From contig OW121741.1 in assembly GCA_933228675.1 (NCBI GenBank), positions 56,231,310-56,295,309 on the forward strand: a stretch of DNA of 64,000 bases, written 5' to 3'. The notes beneath the pieces are model-generated. The model saw only the letters and a program-made list of their open reading frames with translations, made no database searches and was not told the origin of the DNA. Origin of the DNA: Stomorhina lunata. Its lineage: Eukaryota > Arthropoda > Insecta > Diptera > Rhiniidae. This document shows, one piece after another, positions 22,879-37,000 of the stretch. Both the position numbers and the translations under genes were made by a program. How positions within the stretch are numbered: position 1 is the first letter of the stretch; each line of letters starts with the position of its first letter.

Positions 22879-25080
22879 ATCTACCGTATGTAAGAGGGTC
22901 AGTTAGAGCCAGCCGGATGCATAATAGAGCCTGGTGACCAATTGGTCTGTGTGGACCTAAATAGAAACTGCTTGATGATCAGTTTGCATGCTGATAGCGG
23001 TATACCTATAAATTGGTCAATGTTCTCCTGACCAAGGAGAGCATCATCTTTTGCTAGATTGCCTGGTACATTATTGTGTCTGCGTACCCAGAAAAGTTCA
23101 GTTGAACATAGCGAGGAGTGCCTTTGAAGGTGTACTCCTTAAAGCACCCGTAATCATAAAGGCAGCAGATCTGAGAATCTTAACACCAGACAAGAGCGCC
23201 ATTCGTGAGTATAGGATTAGCAACCATTTCAAAGAGCCAGGCGGTATTAAAAGGACATAGGCCCCACGTATTGCCTAGTGCTCCCTAAATTGGATGTCTA
23301 AGTTCCAGGACAGCTTAGAGCCCAGAATCACACCCAGATATTTGGCATGATCCATGAGCACAAGTTCAGTCCCATCTAGCTTTGGGAAGGCGAACTGTGG
23401 AATCTTATATTTCCTGGTGAATAGAATGAGTTCCGTTTTGGCGGGGTTAACTCCCAAGTCATTGCAAACGCTCCATTCAGTAAGTGTGGCTAGAGCGACT
23501 TCCAGTTATTGCGAAATAGTGTTCGGGTACTTGCCCGAAACTGCAATAGCGACGTCATCTGCATAAGCAATGGTTTTAAAGCGCAGAGAGTCCAATTCCC
23601 TTAACAATTTATAAATAGCTAGTTCCACAGCAGGGGAGACAAAACCCCACCCTGAGGAGTACCCCGGTTGAAAAAATAATTCTAAGAAAATGAAGTTTTC
23701 CTATCAAGGAGATGATAGAGTTATCAACTCCTAGGTCCGCCACTGCCGATATAATCGATGTAGGCTTAATGTTGTTAAAAGCTCCCTCAATATCTAGAAA
23801 GGCAACGAGTGAAAATTCGCCGAACATAAGTGATTTTTCTAAAGAACTATCAAGGCTTGCCTTTATTGTAGGCGTGCTGTGATTTAGAACGAAGAACATG
23901 AATGAACATCAATAATGCGTTATAGAGTTTTAAGAAGGAATGAACTAAGGCTGATTGGTCTAAAGTCCTTTGATTTGGTGTGTCTAGCTTTGATTCAGGT
24001 ATGTATGAGAGTCTGAGACATCTCATAAAAGTAATGTCAGCGTTGTGTTGAAGGTCTGCAAGAATGATGCCATCCAGACCTGCTGACTTATACGATTTGA
24101 TTTTCTAAAGCCCACTTGACTTTTCCTCTATCAATGAGGATGGGTGTGGATTCAAATACAGTCGAGTTACTGGACACAGGCTCATGGTAGAGAGCACTGC
24201 ATCCAGGGAAGTGAGTGCCCATGAGGACCTCAAGGGATTTCGTTGCTACTGGTGGTCCAATTGCCACAGGTTTTTTGAATATAGCCAGTGACAGAGGAAG
24301 GAAGTCCACGCCGCTGCAAAAGTTTTTCCAAGACTGTCTTTTCGCATTTCTGACGACATTTTTGAATCCGTTTACTGAAGCTTTGTAGAGGACCCAATTG
24401 GAAGTCCTCTTGGCTTCGTTAAACAGACGTCGACAATCCTTGAGTAGCTTCGCAATGTCGAGTGATGACCAGGCTGGTTTACATTTACCTTTTCTAGTGA
24501 TTTTCTTGCTGAAAAGTATTGGCTAATGTGTTAACAGCTAGATTAATATCTTCGCAAAAGTCGATATGCGGTACAGAAGGTAAGAGGCGACGAAGGGAGT
24601 CTTTAGGAGTGTCCCAGTTTGTTCTTTTCCTATATAAGAATGGTTCCGACCCTGTATTGACAACATCTAAATTGCTACAAAGAAGAAAATCAAAAATAGA
24701 CTCACCTTTTTCGTTAGTGTTGGAGCTTTCCCAAATGGTGTGATGAGCATTAGCATCTGCTTTTGTAATAAGCTGACAGCCATATCCGCTGTCTTCCTGA
24801 CTGGTGATCCAATATGGTCATGGCCCATCAGTGTAAGGCCTGCGCTGGTTTCCAAGGCAACCACTACCGTGTCTTCATCACTGAAATCAGATAAAATGAA
24901 GATGTTTGAAATGCCCTTAGCTAATAAACGTGCCCGCTGCCTACCTGATCCACTGGCATACGCGTAGGACCACAGTAGTAGAGGCCGCCTTTAAATGATA
25001 AAGATTTATTTGAGTGATCTTCATCATTCTCAAAAAGGCGGATAACGGTGACGTTGAAGTCATCCTGATCCTCGTCGCAC
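22879..25080 (-). pseudogene. LINE remnant: endonuclease, RT and RNase H pieces (LOA/I-like), unit 2 copy
   Basis: Minus strand, longer than the unit 1 copy. From high to low coordinate: an endonuclease-like segment near 24550-24990 (RARLLAKGISNIFILSDFSD, then DANAHH and WGSS-type blocks in shifting frames); a connecting region at 24088-24470 (FLPLSLAIFKKPVAIGPPV, 24240-24300); RT block A with AFNNIKPTSI near 23790; the GVNPAKTELILF and KYLGVILGSKLSW blocks near 23275-23460; and an RNase H-like GVPGN segment near 23080. Frame changes and stops occur throughout, so it makes no product. The portion beyond 24048 is not duplicated, which locates the right breakpoint of the tandem duplication inside this remnant. 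Confidence 0.82.
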
Positions 25081-25083
25081 ATT

Positions 25084-25345
25084 GGTTTACGGACCTTTTT
25101 TTGGAAATTATTCTGTAACTTTTAAACGACTGGAGATATTTGAATGAAATTGGCCACAGTGGTGATTAAGGAGCACATTTTAAAGAACACTGGTCCATGA
25201 GGTGTCGGGGAAGTGATTGAAGCACCTTCAAAGTTGGTCACCTCGGGTGTTCGACTTTTTTTTAAATTCGCCAAAAATCCATTTATGGATGGATGGACAA
25301 AAAATACGCTAACATTTGTAGGTTATCTCCTTTCGTTTTCGAGAT
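25084..25345 (+). repeat. Dispersed repeat E (partial)
   Basis: Matches 41212-41388 in the same orientation (core GACTGGAGATATTTGAATGA, then GGTCACCTCG) and, after the LINE insertion there, 45040-45080. It contains a CTTTCGTTTTCGAGATATTT box also seen near 46110 and 46760 in reverse. No coding sequence. Confidence 0.6.
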
Positions 25346-25348
25346 ATT

Positions 25349-25824
25349 TATACCCTTCACCAATAGGTGAAAGGATATTATAAGTTTTTCATTCAGTTTG
25401 TAATTTTTTCATTATTCGTCTTAGACCATAAAAATTATACCGATCGACTCAGAATCGCCAGGAGAGTAGATTTAGCCATGTGCATCTGTCTGTCTTTTGA
25501 AATCAAGTTTGTGGAGCTCCTGGTGGGTGTACCCAGACGAATTATACACCAGATTTTAGGAAATTTCCCTACGCAGCACGCTATTGAATTTCATTAAAAT
25601 CGGTCCACCGGAGATATCGCTAAAATACTAAACTTCGATGACGAATTAAATTTTTTTTTTTTAATGCAATAAAAAAAAATTTTAATTCTCATCGAATTTT
25701 TAATTTTGACAATATCTCTGGCTTTTATAGACCGATTTTGATAAAATTTAATAGCATGTTGCCTTAGACTATTTTCTAAAATATGATATATAATTCAAAT
25801 TTTTTCTTAAAAAAATACTGTTTT
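25349..25824 (-). repeat. mini-me/DINE-like fragment, reverse orientation
   Basis: Begins with the palindrome (TTCACCAATAGGTGAA) and runs through ATTATACCGATCGACTCAGA and a short GTCTGTCT tract into two degenerate ACCGATTTTGAT units. This is the 3' end of the family read on the minus strand. The open frame at 25367-25597 is a repeat by-product. Confidence 0.65.
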
Positions 25825-28459
25825 AACAAGTAAGAGTGGTATATTCGGCTTTGCCGAATCTTGGATACCCTTCACCAATGGTGTTCCAAAAGTAAAGTAC
25901 AAAATCGTAAGAATATATTGATAATTATATAGTTTCTGATTACTGACTTAATTGAGCCCCACACAAATGCTTCATATGTATATTAATTTTCTTTTGTTCA
26001 TACTAAATGTAATTCCTAGCAATATATGGTTATACTACTATTATATGCAAAGAATCTTTAAAATTAAGAGTCGGAAAACGAAAAGCTTTTTGGTGGCGTC
26101 ATCATCTAAAATAGTTATGGACCCAAACGTTAGGTTGGGCAGGTGGCTGATGTCGAAGGCAGCGTCACTTCGATTCTAAAGTGATATGTGTCTATTTTAC
26201 GAACATTTGATAAAGTTCGATAGACCAGATAAACCATGCAGAAAAGATTCTTCAAAATGTAGATGCTCTTAGATTTGCAAGAGCACATCGATTTGATGAA
26301 GATTAAGTATTCTGGAATGCAACCCAAAAACACAGTGCCCAGTGAGGGTTGTGTACTTTAATTCATACGAATTGTCCAACTATTAAAAGTTTATGATTAG
26401 TTATGTAAAACTCTGAACTGATTTAGGTCAAAGCTTTAACAATGATTGTCAATGTATACAAGCCTTAGAATTATAAGGTATGCACTCATAGTTTTAGATA
26501 CATACGTGAAATATATAGCTTTTAAATGAATGGATATCAGCTTTGGCGGAAAATTTATTGAAGATTTACTTATTAATCTGAAGTTAGTTAACTTATTAAG
26601 ATGAATACTTCAACAATAATATTTGGGATCTATTGTTCTTTCGATCTGTCCGATGGATGTGTGGAAAATTTTGCTCTAGTTCTTTGTGCAATTATAATGT
26701 GATTTAATTTATCGGCATTAAAGTGATTCCCGGTCGGGGTTATATGGGAGAAAACAGTAAATGTGAACCGAGCTCGCCCATTTTCAATGCCGAACTTTTC
26801 AAGAGAAATACTTTTGTCAAATGTTGTCCCTCTAGAAAGTTTATTTTAGGCGCTATCGCCCTGAATAACGATATTGTACAACGTCTTTATACTAAATGTC
26901 ATTATCGTATCTATTATAATAGTAATAATTAATTAGCTAATTAAATATTTATAATTTGTCATTTATTAGCTACTAAGAGATTGAATTAGGCGAAGTTATA
27001 CGGGAGTAACCGTCAAACGTGAACGGATTTCTCCCAATTGCAATTAAACAATTTAAATTTTCGTTGATATGTGAGATACATACATACATATGTAGGTTTT
27101 GAACGGATATCATGTACTCAGTTGCATTTTTGTACTTCCTAGGAAGATTACCTACAATTTGATATATAATACATTCTCAAATGTTATCATAATGTTCAAG
27201 TCAAGTCAAGTCAGACACAAAATTTAGATAAATGCAGTATGTCGGTCTGCTAAAATCAGATTTGTGGAGCTCCCGGAAGGTATACCCATATGCATTTTAC
27301 ACAAAATTTTAGGATATCGTCCCACCCTAAATTTCATCGTTGTCGATCAAAACACTAAATTATATCTACCACAAATTACCAAGTGCATCACAATTTAAGT
27401 CATCCGCTGCTATTAAATCTGATCAAAATAAACATCTAAAATATCCAAAAACTTGACTACAACAGAAAAAAGGACAGACAGGTAGACTGACGGACGGACA
27501 GACAGGTAGACGGACGGAAGGACAAACAGACGGACGGACGTCGGGAAATCGATTCCCCTGCCGATTCTGAGTCGATCGGTACAATTTGAAAGGTATTCAT
27601 AATCAGATTTGTGGAGTTTATATATCAGATTATAGGAAATCCTCCCACAAAGAACGCTGTCAAATCACAATCGGTCCATAAACACCTGAGATATCGCTGA
27701 AACAATACTTACAAAATGTAAACAAAATTTCTTAGACACGTACTTGGGTACGTGTGATGTACAGCAAGTACATCACAAGTTGTGTTTTGGCGATAACTCA
27801 GTTGTTTATGGACCGCTTTTAATAAAATTTAATAATGTGCTTGGCGGGGGAATTTCCTAAAATCTGATATAAAATTTATGTATGTCCGTACTTAAGGAGG
27901 ATGGTTTTTCCTATTTCTGCATTTCATTTTTTCAACAAACATTCTCTAACTCGTACTTGGGGCAATTTGCGATACATCAAATTTAGTGTTTTGGCGGTAT
28001 CTCAGTTGTTTATGGACCGATTTTGATAAAATTACAGAGTGCTTTGGGGAACCATTTCCTACAATCTGATATATAATATTTTATCACATGTACACCAGGA
28101 GTATCATTTTTCTCTTGTTATTTAAAAGTATGTTTCAATCAAAAATTTTAAAATTTTCGTCTAATTTTTGGTATTTTTTCGATATTTTCGGTGTTTATAA
28201 ACTGATTTTAATGAAATTTAATAGCGTTCATTGCGGGAGAATTTCCTAAAAACTGATATATAACTTATGTAGGTCCATCCTCCAGGGGCTTCAGAAACTT
28301 GATTTCAACAGACAGACAGACGGACATCGCTTAATCGATTCTCCTCCCGATTCTGAGTCGATCGGTATAATTTTTATGGTCTACGATCACTAATAAAAAA
28401 ATTACAGACGGAATCAAAAACTTATAATACCCTTTCACCTTTTGGTGAATGGTATAAAA
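25825..28459 (+). mobile_element. mini-me/DINE-like non-autonomous element, copy D1 (2.6 kb)
   Basis: Full-length relative of 50076-52685. The left end is AACAAGTAAGAGTG followed by a hairpin-forming TATTCGGCTTTGCCGAAT and CCTTCACCAATGG. The interior has no coding potential. The right half has a long (GACA/GACG)n tract at about 27465-27540, the core CGATTCTGAGTCGATC, several degenerate ACCGATTTTGAT units, a second core at 28340 and the closing palindrome (here TTTCACCTTTTGGTGAA, near 28433-28449). A GTCY microsatellite beside a conserved core is the known signature of mini-me/DINE-1 (Helentron-related) elements in flies. No Rep/helicase is present. Confidence 0.65.
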
Positions 28460-29333
28460 AAAAATTGAAAATTTATCAATTTGAGTACATCGATAACTTT
28501 TGCTTTGGCGATATCTCGGTTATTGATCTACCGATTTTGATGAAATTCAATAGTGTGCAGCGTTGAATGATTTCCTAAAATTTGATACACAGATTTTTTT
28601 AAAAAACACAGTTTTTTGACGAAATTCAAAACTTTTTTTTTGAAAAACACAGTTTTAAAAAAAAAAAATTTGTTAAATTCTCATCGAATTTTGAATTTTG
28701 GCGATATCTCTGAAGTTTATAGACCGATTTTGATAAAATTTAGTAGCATATTGCGTTGGAGTATTTTCTGAAATCTGATATCTAATTCAATTTTTTTTTT
28801 TTTTAAATACGATTTTTTAAAAAAAAAAATTTTAAATTTGTTAATTTGCGTACATCGATAACTTTTGCTTTGGCGATATCTCAGTTATTAAACTAGCGAT
28901 TTTGATGAAATTCAATAGTGTGCTGCGTTGAATGATTTCCTAAAATTTAATATACAGTTCAAAAAACACACAATTTTTTGACGAAATTAAATTTTTTTTT
29001 TAAATACAGTTTTTTTACAAAAAAAAATTTAAATTCTCTTCGAATTTTGACGATATCTCTGATGTTTATAGACCGATTTTGATAAAACTTTATAACATGT
29101 TGCGTTAGAGTATTTTCTAAAATCTGATATACAATTCAAAATTTTTCTTAAAATACTGTTTAAAAAAAAATAAATATGTCAATTTGCGTACATCGATATC
29201 TTTTGCTTTGGCGATATCTCGCTTACGATCCACCGATTTTGATGAAATTTAATAGTGTGCTGCGAAAACAATTTTGATGAAATATAGCATGCTGCAATAG
29301 AGTATTTTCTAAAATCAATATAATTCGATTTTT
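28460..29333 (+). repeat. Degenerate array with a period of about 340-370 bp
   Basis: TACATCGATAACTTTTGCTT-type blocks occur near 28483, 28850 and 29187 (and again near 29815). Each is followed by TTTGGCGATATCTC, an ACCGATTTTGATGAAATT block, TTTCCTAAAAT and an A/T-rich stretch of T and A runs. It is an expanded tail of the neighbouring element family. No gene. Confidence 0.6.
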
Positions 29334-31068
29334 TTATACCCTTCACCTATTGGTGAAGGTGAAAGGGTATTATAAGTTTGTCATTCAATTTGTAATTTTT
29401 TCATTATTCGTCTTAGACCCCATAAAAATTATACCGATCGACTCAGAATCGCCAGGAGAGTCTGTCTGTCCGTCTGTCTGTTGAAATCAAGTTTGTGGAG
29501 CTTCTGGAGCGTGTAGCTCCAGAAGCTAGGAAATTGACCTACGCAGCACGCTATTAGATTTCATAAAAATACTAAAATTCGATGGGACAAATTGACGAAT
29601 TTAATTTTTTTTTTTAATTTACATATTTAAAAAAAAAAATTTTAAATTGTCATCGAATTTTTAATTTTGGCGATATATCTGGTGACTATGGACCGATTTT
29701 GATGAAATTTAATAGCGTGCTGCGTTGAAATATTTTCTAAAATCTGACATATAATTCGAATTTTTTTTTTAAATGCTGTTTTTAAAAAAAAAAAATTTAA
29801 ATTGCCAATTTGCGTACATCGATATATTTTGCTTTGGCGATATCTGAGTTGTTGATATACCGATTACGATGAAATTCAACAGTGCTCTGCGTTGAATGAT
29901 TTTCTAAAATTTTATATACAATACAGAAAACTTTCCTTAAAAAAATGATTTTTTTTACAAAAAAATATATTTTTGTTACAAAAAAATATTTTAAATTCGG
30001 CAATTTGCTGGACATCGAATTTGGAGTTTTGGCTATATCTCGGATTGTTATATACCGATTTTGATGATATTTAATATCGCTTAGCTTTAGTGGATTTCCT
30101 AAGATCTGACATATTATTCATGTCAGTATACTATCCGCAAATTGAGGAATTTTAAACAAATTGAAGAATTTTATACAACTTAAAAAAATATAATTTAAAA
30201 GGAAATATAAAATTTTAATTCGGCATCAAATTTCTAGTTTTGGCTATATTTCAGGTGTTAATAGAAATGTATATTGAAATTTGATAATAAACTTCATAGA
30301 ACACTATTAACATCCAATATTTACACGGCATTTACACATGCAAGTGCAAGTGAAAAAAAGCTCAATACATTTATATTTTTTTACTAACACAATCACACTT
30401 CTGCAAGTTGTAGGCTCACTTGCAAGCGATTTTGATTGCCTGTGATTTTTTTACTTGCATGTCAGAAGAGTACGTATACACAACTTGTAACTAGTCACCT
30501 ACGTGTGTAAACGTACTGTTAACATATGTCGGTATGCCATCCAGGAGCTACAGAAACCTGATTTCAGAAGACGGAAATAAGATGTACATATGTCTAAAAA
30601 TAGTGGTATGACTTTTGTACTTTTTGAACTTTTGACTTTCATTATTTGCGACATATAATAAGTATGTTTATATTAAATTGTAGGTAATCTTTTTATGAAT
30701 TATGCAAAATACAACTCATTACAATGGTATCCGTTCAAAACCATACATATACATATGTATAAAAATCTAACTGAACCTATAGGTTAATGTATTAATTATA
30801 TATAATTGCATATATTGGTATTAATTCTGCCTACTAAATTCACAGACATTCAAGATTAACCATGTGCTTTTCCTATAAGAAAAACATATACACGTATTTA
30901 AAAATGTAGTGATATTTGTTAGTTGCCAGATATAAAGTCAAGACACCGAAATCAGGATACAAAATTTTGAACAATATAGAACTTTTGCGTTTAACTTTTA
31001 AATGTATTTTAGGTCCAATTTATGTAAGTTTAACATATCAAAATATAGGTAAGATTTCCGTGATTAAT
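29334..31068 (-). repeat. Partial inverted copy of the 6.8-kb element (copy C)
   Basis: Reverse complement of about 36243-37837. It starts with the palindromic terminus and (GTCY) tract, passes through the array-like units, and ends at 31068 next to the left terminus of the 6.8-kb element. It differs from the other copies by about 250 bp of extra sequence near 30325-30525. Confidence 0.7.
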
Positions 31069-31071
31069 ACA

Positions 31072-34000
31072 AACAAGTAAGAGTGTTATATTCGGCTTTG
31101 CCGAATCTTATATACCCTTCACCAATGGTGTTCAAATAACAAAATTTTTATGATTTTATTCAATGCTTTATGCCAAATTTTATTCAATGGTGTTTTTAGA
31201 AACTTTTTGAATAATATATTACATTTGTAAGAGAATTTATATATATTTTAACATAACTTGTGTGTGAATTACGAATATATCAATATTTGTCTAAAAATAG
31301 ATCTATTAATTTTGCAATATTTCAGTAGCTGATGCAACTCAATCAGAACGTTAGTGTAAATGTTTTATTTTCTATCCTGTTTGTTAAAGAAGTGTTTATA
31401 CATATCTGTGTAAGTATATATCACGTTTAGTTATACTATTAGTTGAGCATAAAGACGTTGATCCGAGTGCAGAAACATTTGGAACAGCGAAACATATTGC
31501 AAAATTTAACAATTATAATGAACTTTACAAGTTATACGCAGCTGTATAGCTTTTAAAAGGTACAACACATAATATCGAAAAAATTACCATAGCGAAAATA
31601 GGAATACAACGGTTAAAAAGAAGCCTTTCAATTTAAACTGCAGGCAATATAGGTAAAAAGTAAACACGTCTACAATGCTTAGGATAAAGAAAATCCTCAC
31701 CAAAAACAATTGGAACACAAGCACGATACCATAGCACACTCAATTAGAGAAAGCGATACAAAATCTATATGATTTTAAGTGATAAAAATGTGAAAGTGAT
31801 CAAAATGTGAAAACAAAACTTTATGCTTTTTCTCATTCTATTAGATGATCTAACGTACGTCTCTTTAGGGCAAGAACGTTTTTATTTTTAACAAATGCAA
31901 AGATAATAAAAAAAGCCAATCTAAAAAGAATCAAAATACGATCGTGAGGCTTTAGATTATGCAAAGTAGAAGTGGAATAAAAGTGATCGTGCTATTTAAT
32001 GGTTCTTGAATAAAGTTAACCAGTAAAATACTGAATTAGGATTTTTTTTTATAAATCAAGAAGTTTTCCCTGCAGGAGAGCATAACTCCTAAGCTCATTT
32101 GGGCAGACATAGGTCGGATTCTGGATATATACTATTAGAAAAGGAATGTGACTCCTAAGAAAATGCAAGCAGATGTCTAGACACCAAAGAACAGACAATC
32201 AAATAACAACATTAAGCATAAGTTCATTGTGTGGTTAGAGCCAGAGTTTAGGGAATCAGAACGTGATAGGGATACTTTAGTCCATTCAAGCATATCCTAT
32301 ATTTGCCACAAATAAGTAAACTACTTATACATCACAGCGTCATGTATCCAGAATATCAGCGAGAATTGCTGCTGAAGGCATTTAACGTTAATACTACAAA
32401 TTGAATAAAAAATAAATAAATGAAAAAGACAACTAGAAATAATGAAATAAGTCATAATCTTATGCCATCAACAAGTCGATATTTAAAATATGATCTATGA
32501 GTACATATGCGTAGAGTTCTGATACAATTTGTTGGTTACTAAATGAAACTATTAAAAAAACTAAATTTGGTCAGGTAACTTGACGTTTCTGTTTAGCACA
32601 AAATGTTACCTTAGATGACTATAAATACATATTTTGTAAAAAAGACCGATTTAAGCAAAGGATTTAAGAGCATTGAAAGAAAAATTTGTAGCGTCTAGAA
32701 TATCATTCATGCAAGTAGTATTTTTGGAAGACAATGTGCGGTTAGAAAAACATTTGTGAATGTTTCCTGTTAAAACAGTTAACATACTTTCTTGATTTGA
32801 TCAAGTTCTGAAGCGAAAATTAGAATATAATAACTATTATTTAATGAGTAAAGTATTACACCAGAAAAAAATAGTTGCTTAATACTGAATTATATATAAC
32901 TATGATATAAAAATTCAAAGTTAAAGAACTGAAGTTAAAATTTTATCTAGTTTGAAGTATCATTGAAGATTTTATTATTGAATAAACTATTACACAAGAC
33001 CTAAATCTCTAAGAAACATTCTTCGGATATATCCCTAAAGATGGTCAACATAACTAAATGTGCTTTTTAACAAAAACTCTGACGAATTATATTAAAATTT
33101 TTTGTGGAATGAAATTAATATCCGTACAAACAACAGCACAAATTATTTAATCAGAAGCTAGACGAAATGTTTATATAAAGTTTTATATTCTCATGAAAAG
33201 AATCGACTGAAAATCTACCAGTTTTCACAAAAAAGTATGGTCAAGCAAAAACACATTAGGAAATTTATTAATAAAAAAAAAAAAAAATATGTTCATAGGC
33301 AACACTATATCCTTAGAGAAATTTAATAACTGTTCGCTGGGAATCAGAAAATAATCAAAGTTTTAGCTATAATTCGGCAATTACAATAACAACATTATTT
33401 CTTACATTTCAGCTTGAGTTATTCTAATGAAAGTAATTAAAAGCTGAATTATAACTAAAGAAAAAGAAAAGAACTAATATCCAATAACTCGTTTCCGTTA
33501 TTTAAAAAATTTTTGGTAATCGCAAGGTTTAAAATTTTATAAGAGAAAATTTCAAGAAAAATATCACGGCATATTCATATTAGTTACAGAATGCTAGAAC
33601 AATTAAGACAAATGTTTAAAAAACATTTTTAAGGGACGAAAATTTTATTGATCAATAAATAAAATCAGATTCTTCAATAATGGTAGGAAATTGTCTCATT
33701 TCAAATTGGATTATTTCACAAAAGATATGTAGGTCTGGTATATTAGACCTTAATTACTGTATACTAAAAAAACTATTTTCTCTTTCAGAAAAAAGAAAAA
33801 AAAAAAAAAAACGTTGAAGAAGCATAAACAGAATTATAAAATGGATAAAATGGATTGCCAATTATCATCTTTTGTAATTTTTTACAGGTTGAAGAAGTTA
33901 ACTTAATGCAAGAGGCATTTAGCTTCATTAAAAAAAACCTAGAGTTTTTTAAAGATATCTTTTGAAGATATAGGTATTTAAGAAATTATACTTTCGATGC

Positions 34001-37000
34001 AAAAACTGAATGTGTACAGTGTACCCACAAATAGTTTTAGATTGATATAATGTATCATTAATCGTAAAATTAATTAAATCTAACAAAAGAGCATCAAGAT
34101 GAGTCTGAAAAAGGCATTTTGTTATAATAATAAAAATCAAATTAAATTAATTCTTAAGCAGAAGAAGCTTCATATGATATACTCGGAATACATTTATCAT
34201 AATGTAGTAATGTAAATACTTGAGAATTACAACATTCTGAAAGATATATTTATATATTATTATAAGAATATTTAACTACTATGGTACCAGAAAAGTATTT
34301 TTGTAACAAAACTGGAGATCTAACTTCTACTAAAAGATATCACAAATATTTATCGAAAGAAATTCCTAAGAATATTATGCTTATCTTTAGTTTATTTTTA
34401 AGCGTTTTATGGATATTAAAAACCACACGTCGAAACCAAAGAAACGCTCATCGGAATGAATAGGAGGACCATTGCAGCTACTAGTTATTTAAATTAGAAG
34501 ACAACAAAATTATTATTAGATATCCAAGATTTAGAGCTGAAATGTCGAAACTGGAGCATTCGAGCCCGATGAGACAAGAAAATGCTTTATAAACAATAAC
34601 AGGAAATTAAAGTGAATGCTGCAAAAAACACAATTGAAAATTATAGAATTCAAGAAAAATAATATATAATAATAACAATGTGGAGGGCATTTTGGTGACA
34701 TATGTAAACTTGACGATAAATTTAGAGCATTTGCAAACCCCTTCAGTAGATCAAAACAAATATTTATATTGGAAAAAAAATAAGCGATGTATATGTAAAA
34801 ATAAACTTCTGTATATTAAAACTAAACTATAATACTTAATATGTAAAAAAAAATCCACCAATACTTGGCATTAATGCATATTTAATTAAAGTTTTATTTA
34901 GTGCGCCAACAACTCTATGTTCGATGCCAATAAATCAATATTCTGTAAATTATTTTTAGCGAAATTTTTAGAACTATCATCTTCATTGACTAAGTATCCA
35001 TGATGGGTAAAATAGTGTTAATTTCTTTAGATTCTATATTAAAACTATTTGAAAAGCAGTTGGTTTCGGTGGGAAAACTCTACATTTATCTCTGTATGTG
35101 ATAAATGGATATTTATAGTAAATTAATCTAACTGGGCAAAATGACGTAATCTTAACTAATATGAATTAGCAGAAATTATGAGACAAAGAAAATACCACAC
35201 CCTTTTCTTAACATTTAATTCTATCGCTTTAGGGAAAATAGAACATATACAAATTAACTAAAAAATTTCCGGCAGTTAATTTTTAGTAATTATTGTACTG
35301 ATTAAATCAATTCATTTATGTTTGAGCAATGAGTAATAAAAAGTATTGCGATTAGGACAAATTTTGACTACAAAATATTAATGGAAATGTTTTGATATTA
35401 AGCATGGTATTACTGATGAAATGTTTCGAAACAGAAAGACTTTTTGTGGAACTCATTAAAAAAATACTGCAAAGTTTATAATGACCGTAAACATTAATAG
35501 AAATTATGGACTTGTGAAAGAATAGACTAAAGTGATAATGGATTTTTATCTAAACCATACCGGAAAGCCATTTACTTTTGAATATCATTTTCTGCAGATA
35601 TTGTAGATGCTGATATCTTGTGACTTAAAACTCATTTACAAGGAACACCAGCGAATAATTAGTGCGGAGTTTTTAACTAAAAAGAAATTATACTATACCT
35701 ATTAAAGAATCTTAATTCCCATAAGTTTAGGCAAAAGGTAAACAATTCACAAAAGTGATGCATGCAAAAAAATAATGTACAAATTCATTTTATGAGTAGC
35801 TTATAGTAGAGCAACTACAGCATTAGTTCTTTACATATTTGAAATTTGTTAGATTCCTAGACCGCCAACAAATACAGATTCATTCAAAAGCTTAAACGCT
35901 TGCGAACTGATACATGTACTAATGACCAACAACATGATATACATTATTTTTAAACACATCATAAAGATAGAGTAACAAATCCATGAACAACAAGTGCTAA
36001 AATAATGTCTATGCGAAACTTGAACATATCTTGAAACAAGAAGTAGTTTATGTTATATGCTTTAGATTGTTATAAAGTTAGATAAATACTTCAGAAATAA
36101 TATTTGGAAAGTATTGTTTTTTTCAATTTGGCAAGCCTTTTGTTCTTAGGGTATACTTAGACTCTTTAATTGATTGATATTGTATATAGATTTTGAAGGG
36201 ATATTTTCAAAATTATTTTTTTCAATTTTATTAAGTTGTTTTTTGTGTTAATCACGGAAATATTACCTATATTTTGATATGTTAAACTTACATAAATTGG
36301 ACCTAAAATACATTTAAAAGTTAAACGCAAAAGTTCTATATTGTTCAAAATTTTGTATCCTGATTTCGGTGTCTTGACTTTATATCTGGTAACTAACAAA
36401 TATCACAACATTTTAAAATACTTGTATATCTTTTTCTTATAGGAAAAGCACATGGTTTATCTTGAATGTCTGTGAATTTAGTAGGCAGAATTAGTACCAA
36501 TATATACAATTATATATAATTAATATATTAACCTATAGGTTCAGTTAGATTTTTATACATATGTATATGTATGGTTTTGAACGTATACCATTGTAATGAG
36601 TTGTATTTTGCATAATTCATAAAAAGATTACCTACAATTTAATATAAATATACTTATTATACGTCGCAAATAATGAGCAATCACTATGTTCAAAAGTCAT
36701 ACCACTATTTTTAGACATATGTACATCGTATTTCCGTCTACTGAAATCAGGTTTGTGTAGCTCCTATATGGCATACCGACATAAGTTAAATATTGGATGT
36801 TAATAGTGTTCTATGAAGTTTATTATCAAATTTCAATATACATTTCTTTTAACACCTGAGATATAGCCAAAACTCGAAATTCGATGCCGAATTAAAATTT
36901 TATATTTCCTTTTAAATCATATTTCTTTAATTTGTATAAAATTCTTCAATTTGTTTAAAATTCCTCAATTTGCGGATAGTATACTGGCATGAATAAGATG

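Larger units (their letters stand above)
12571..24048 (+). repeat. Tandem duplication, unit 2 (about 6.9 kb plus LTR insertion)
   Basis: Second copy of 332-12569, carrying the 4.56-kb LTR element in place of the CsRn1-type element. Besides single substitutions there are small indels: a deletion of about 45 bp at 13312 relative to unit 1 (between short TTAAA repeats), about 15 extra bases near 21395 and about 20 near 22670. Homology ends at 24048, within the LINE remnant, which runs on as single-copy sequence. Confidence 0.92.

Noticed and set aside
27465..27540. GACA/GACG tracts as a CRISPR-like or regulatory array
   Set aside because: Simple tetranucleotide microsatellite inside mini-me-type repeats; no spacer structure.
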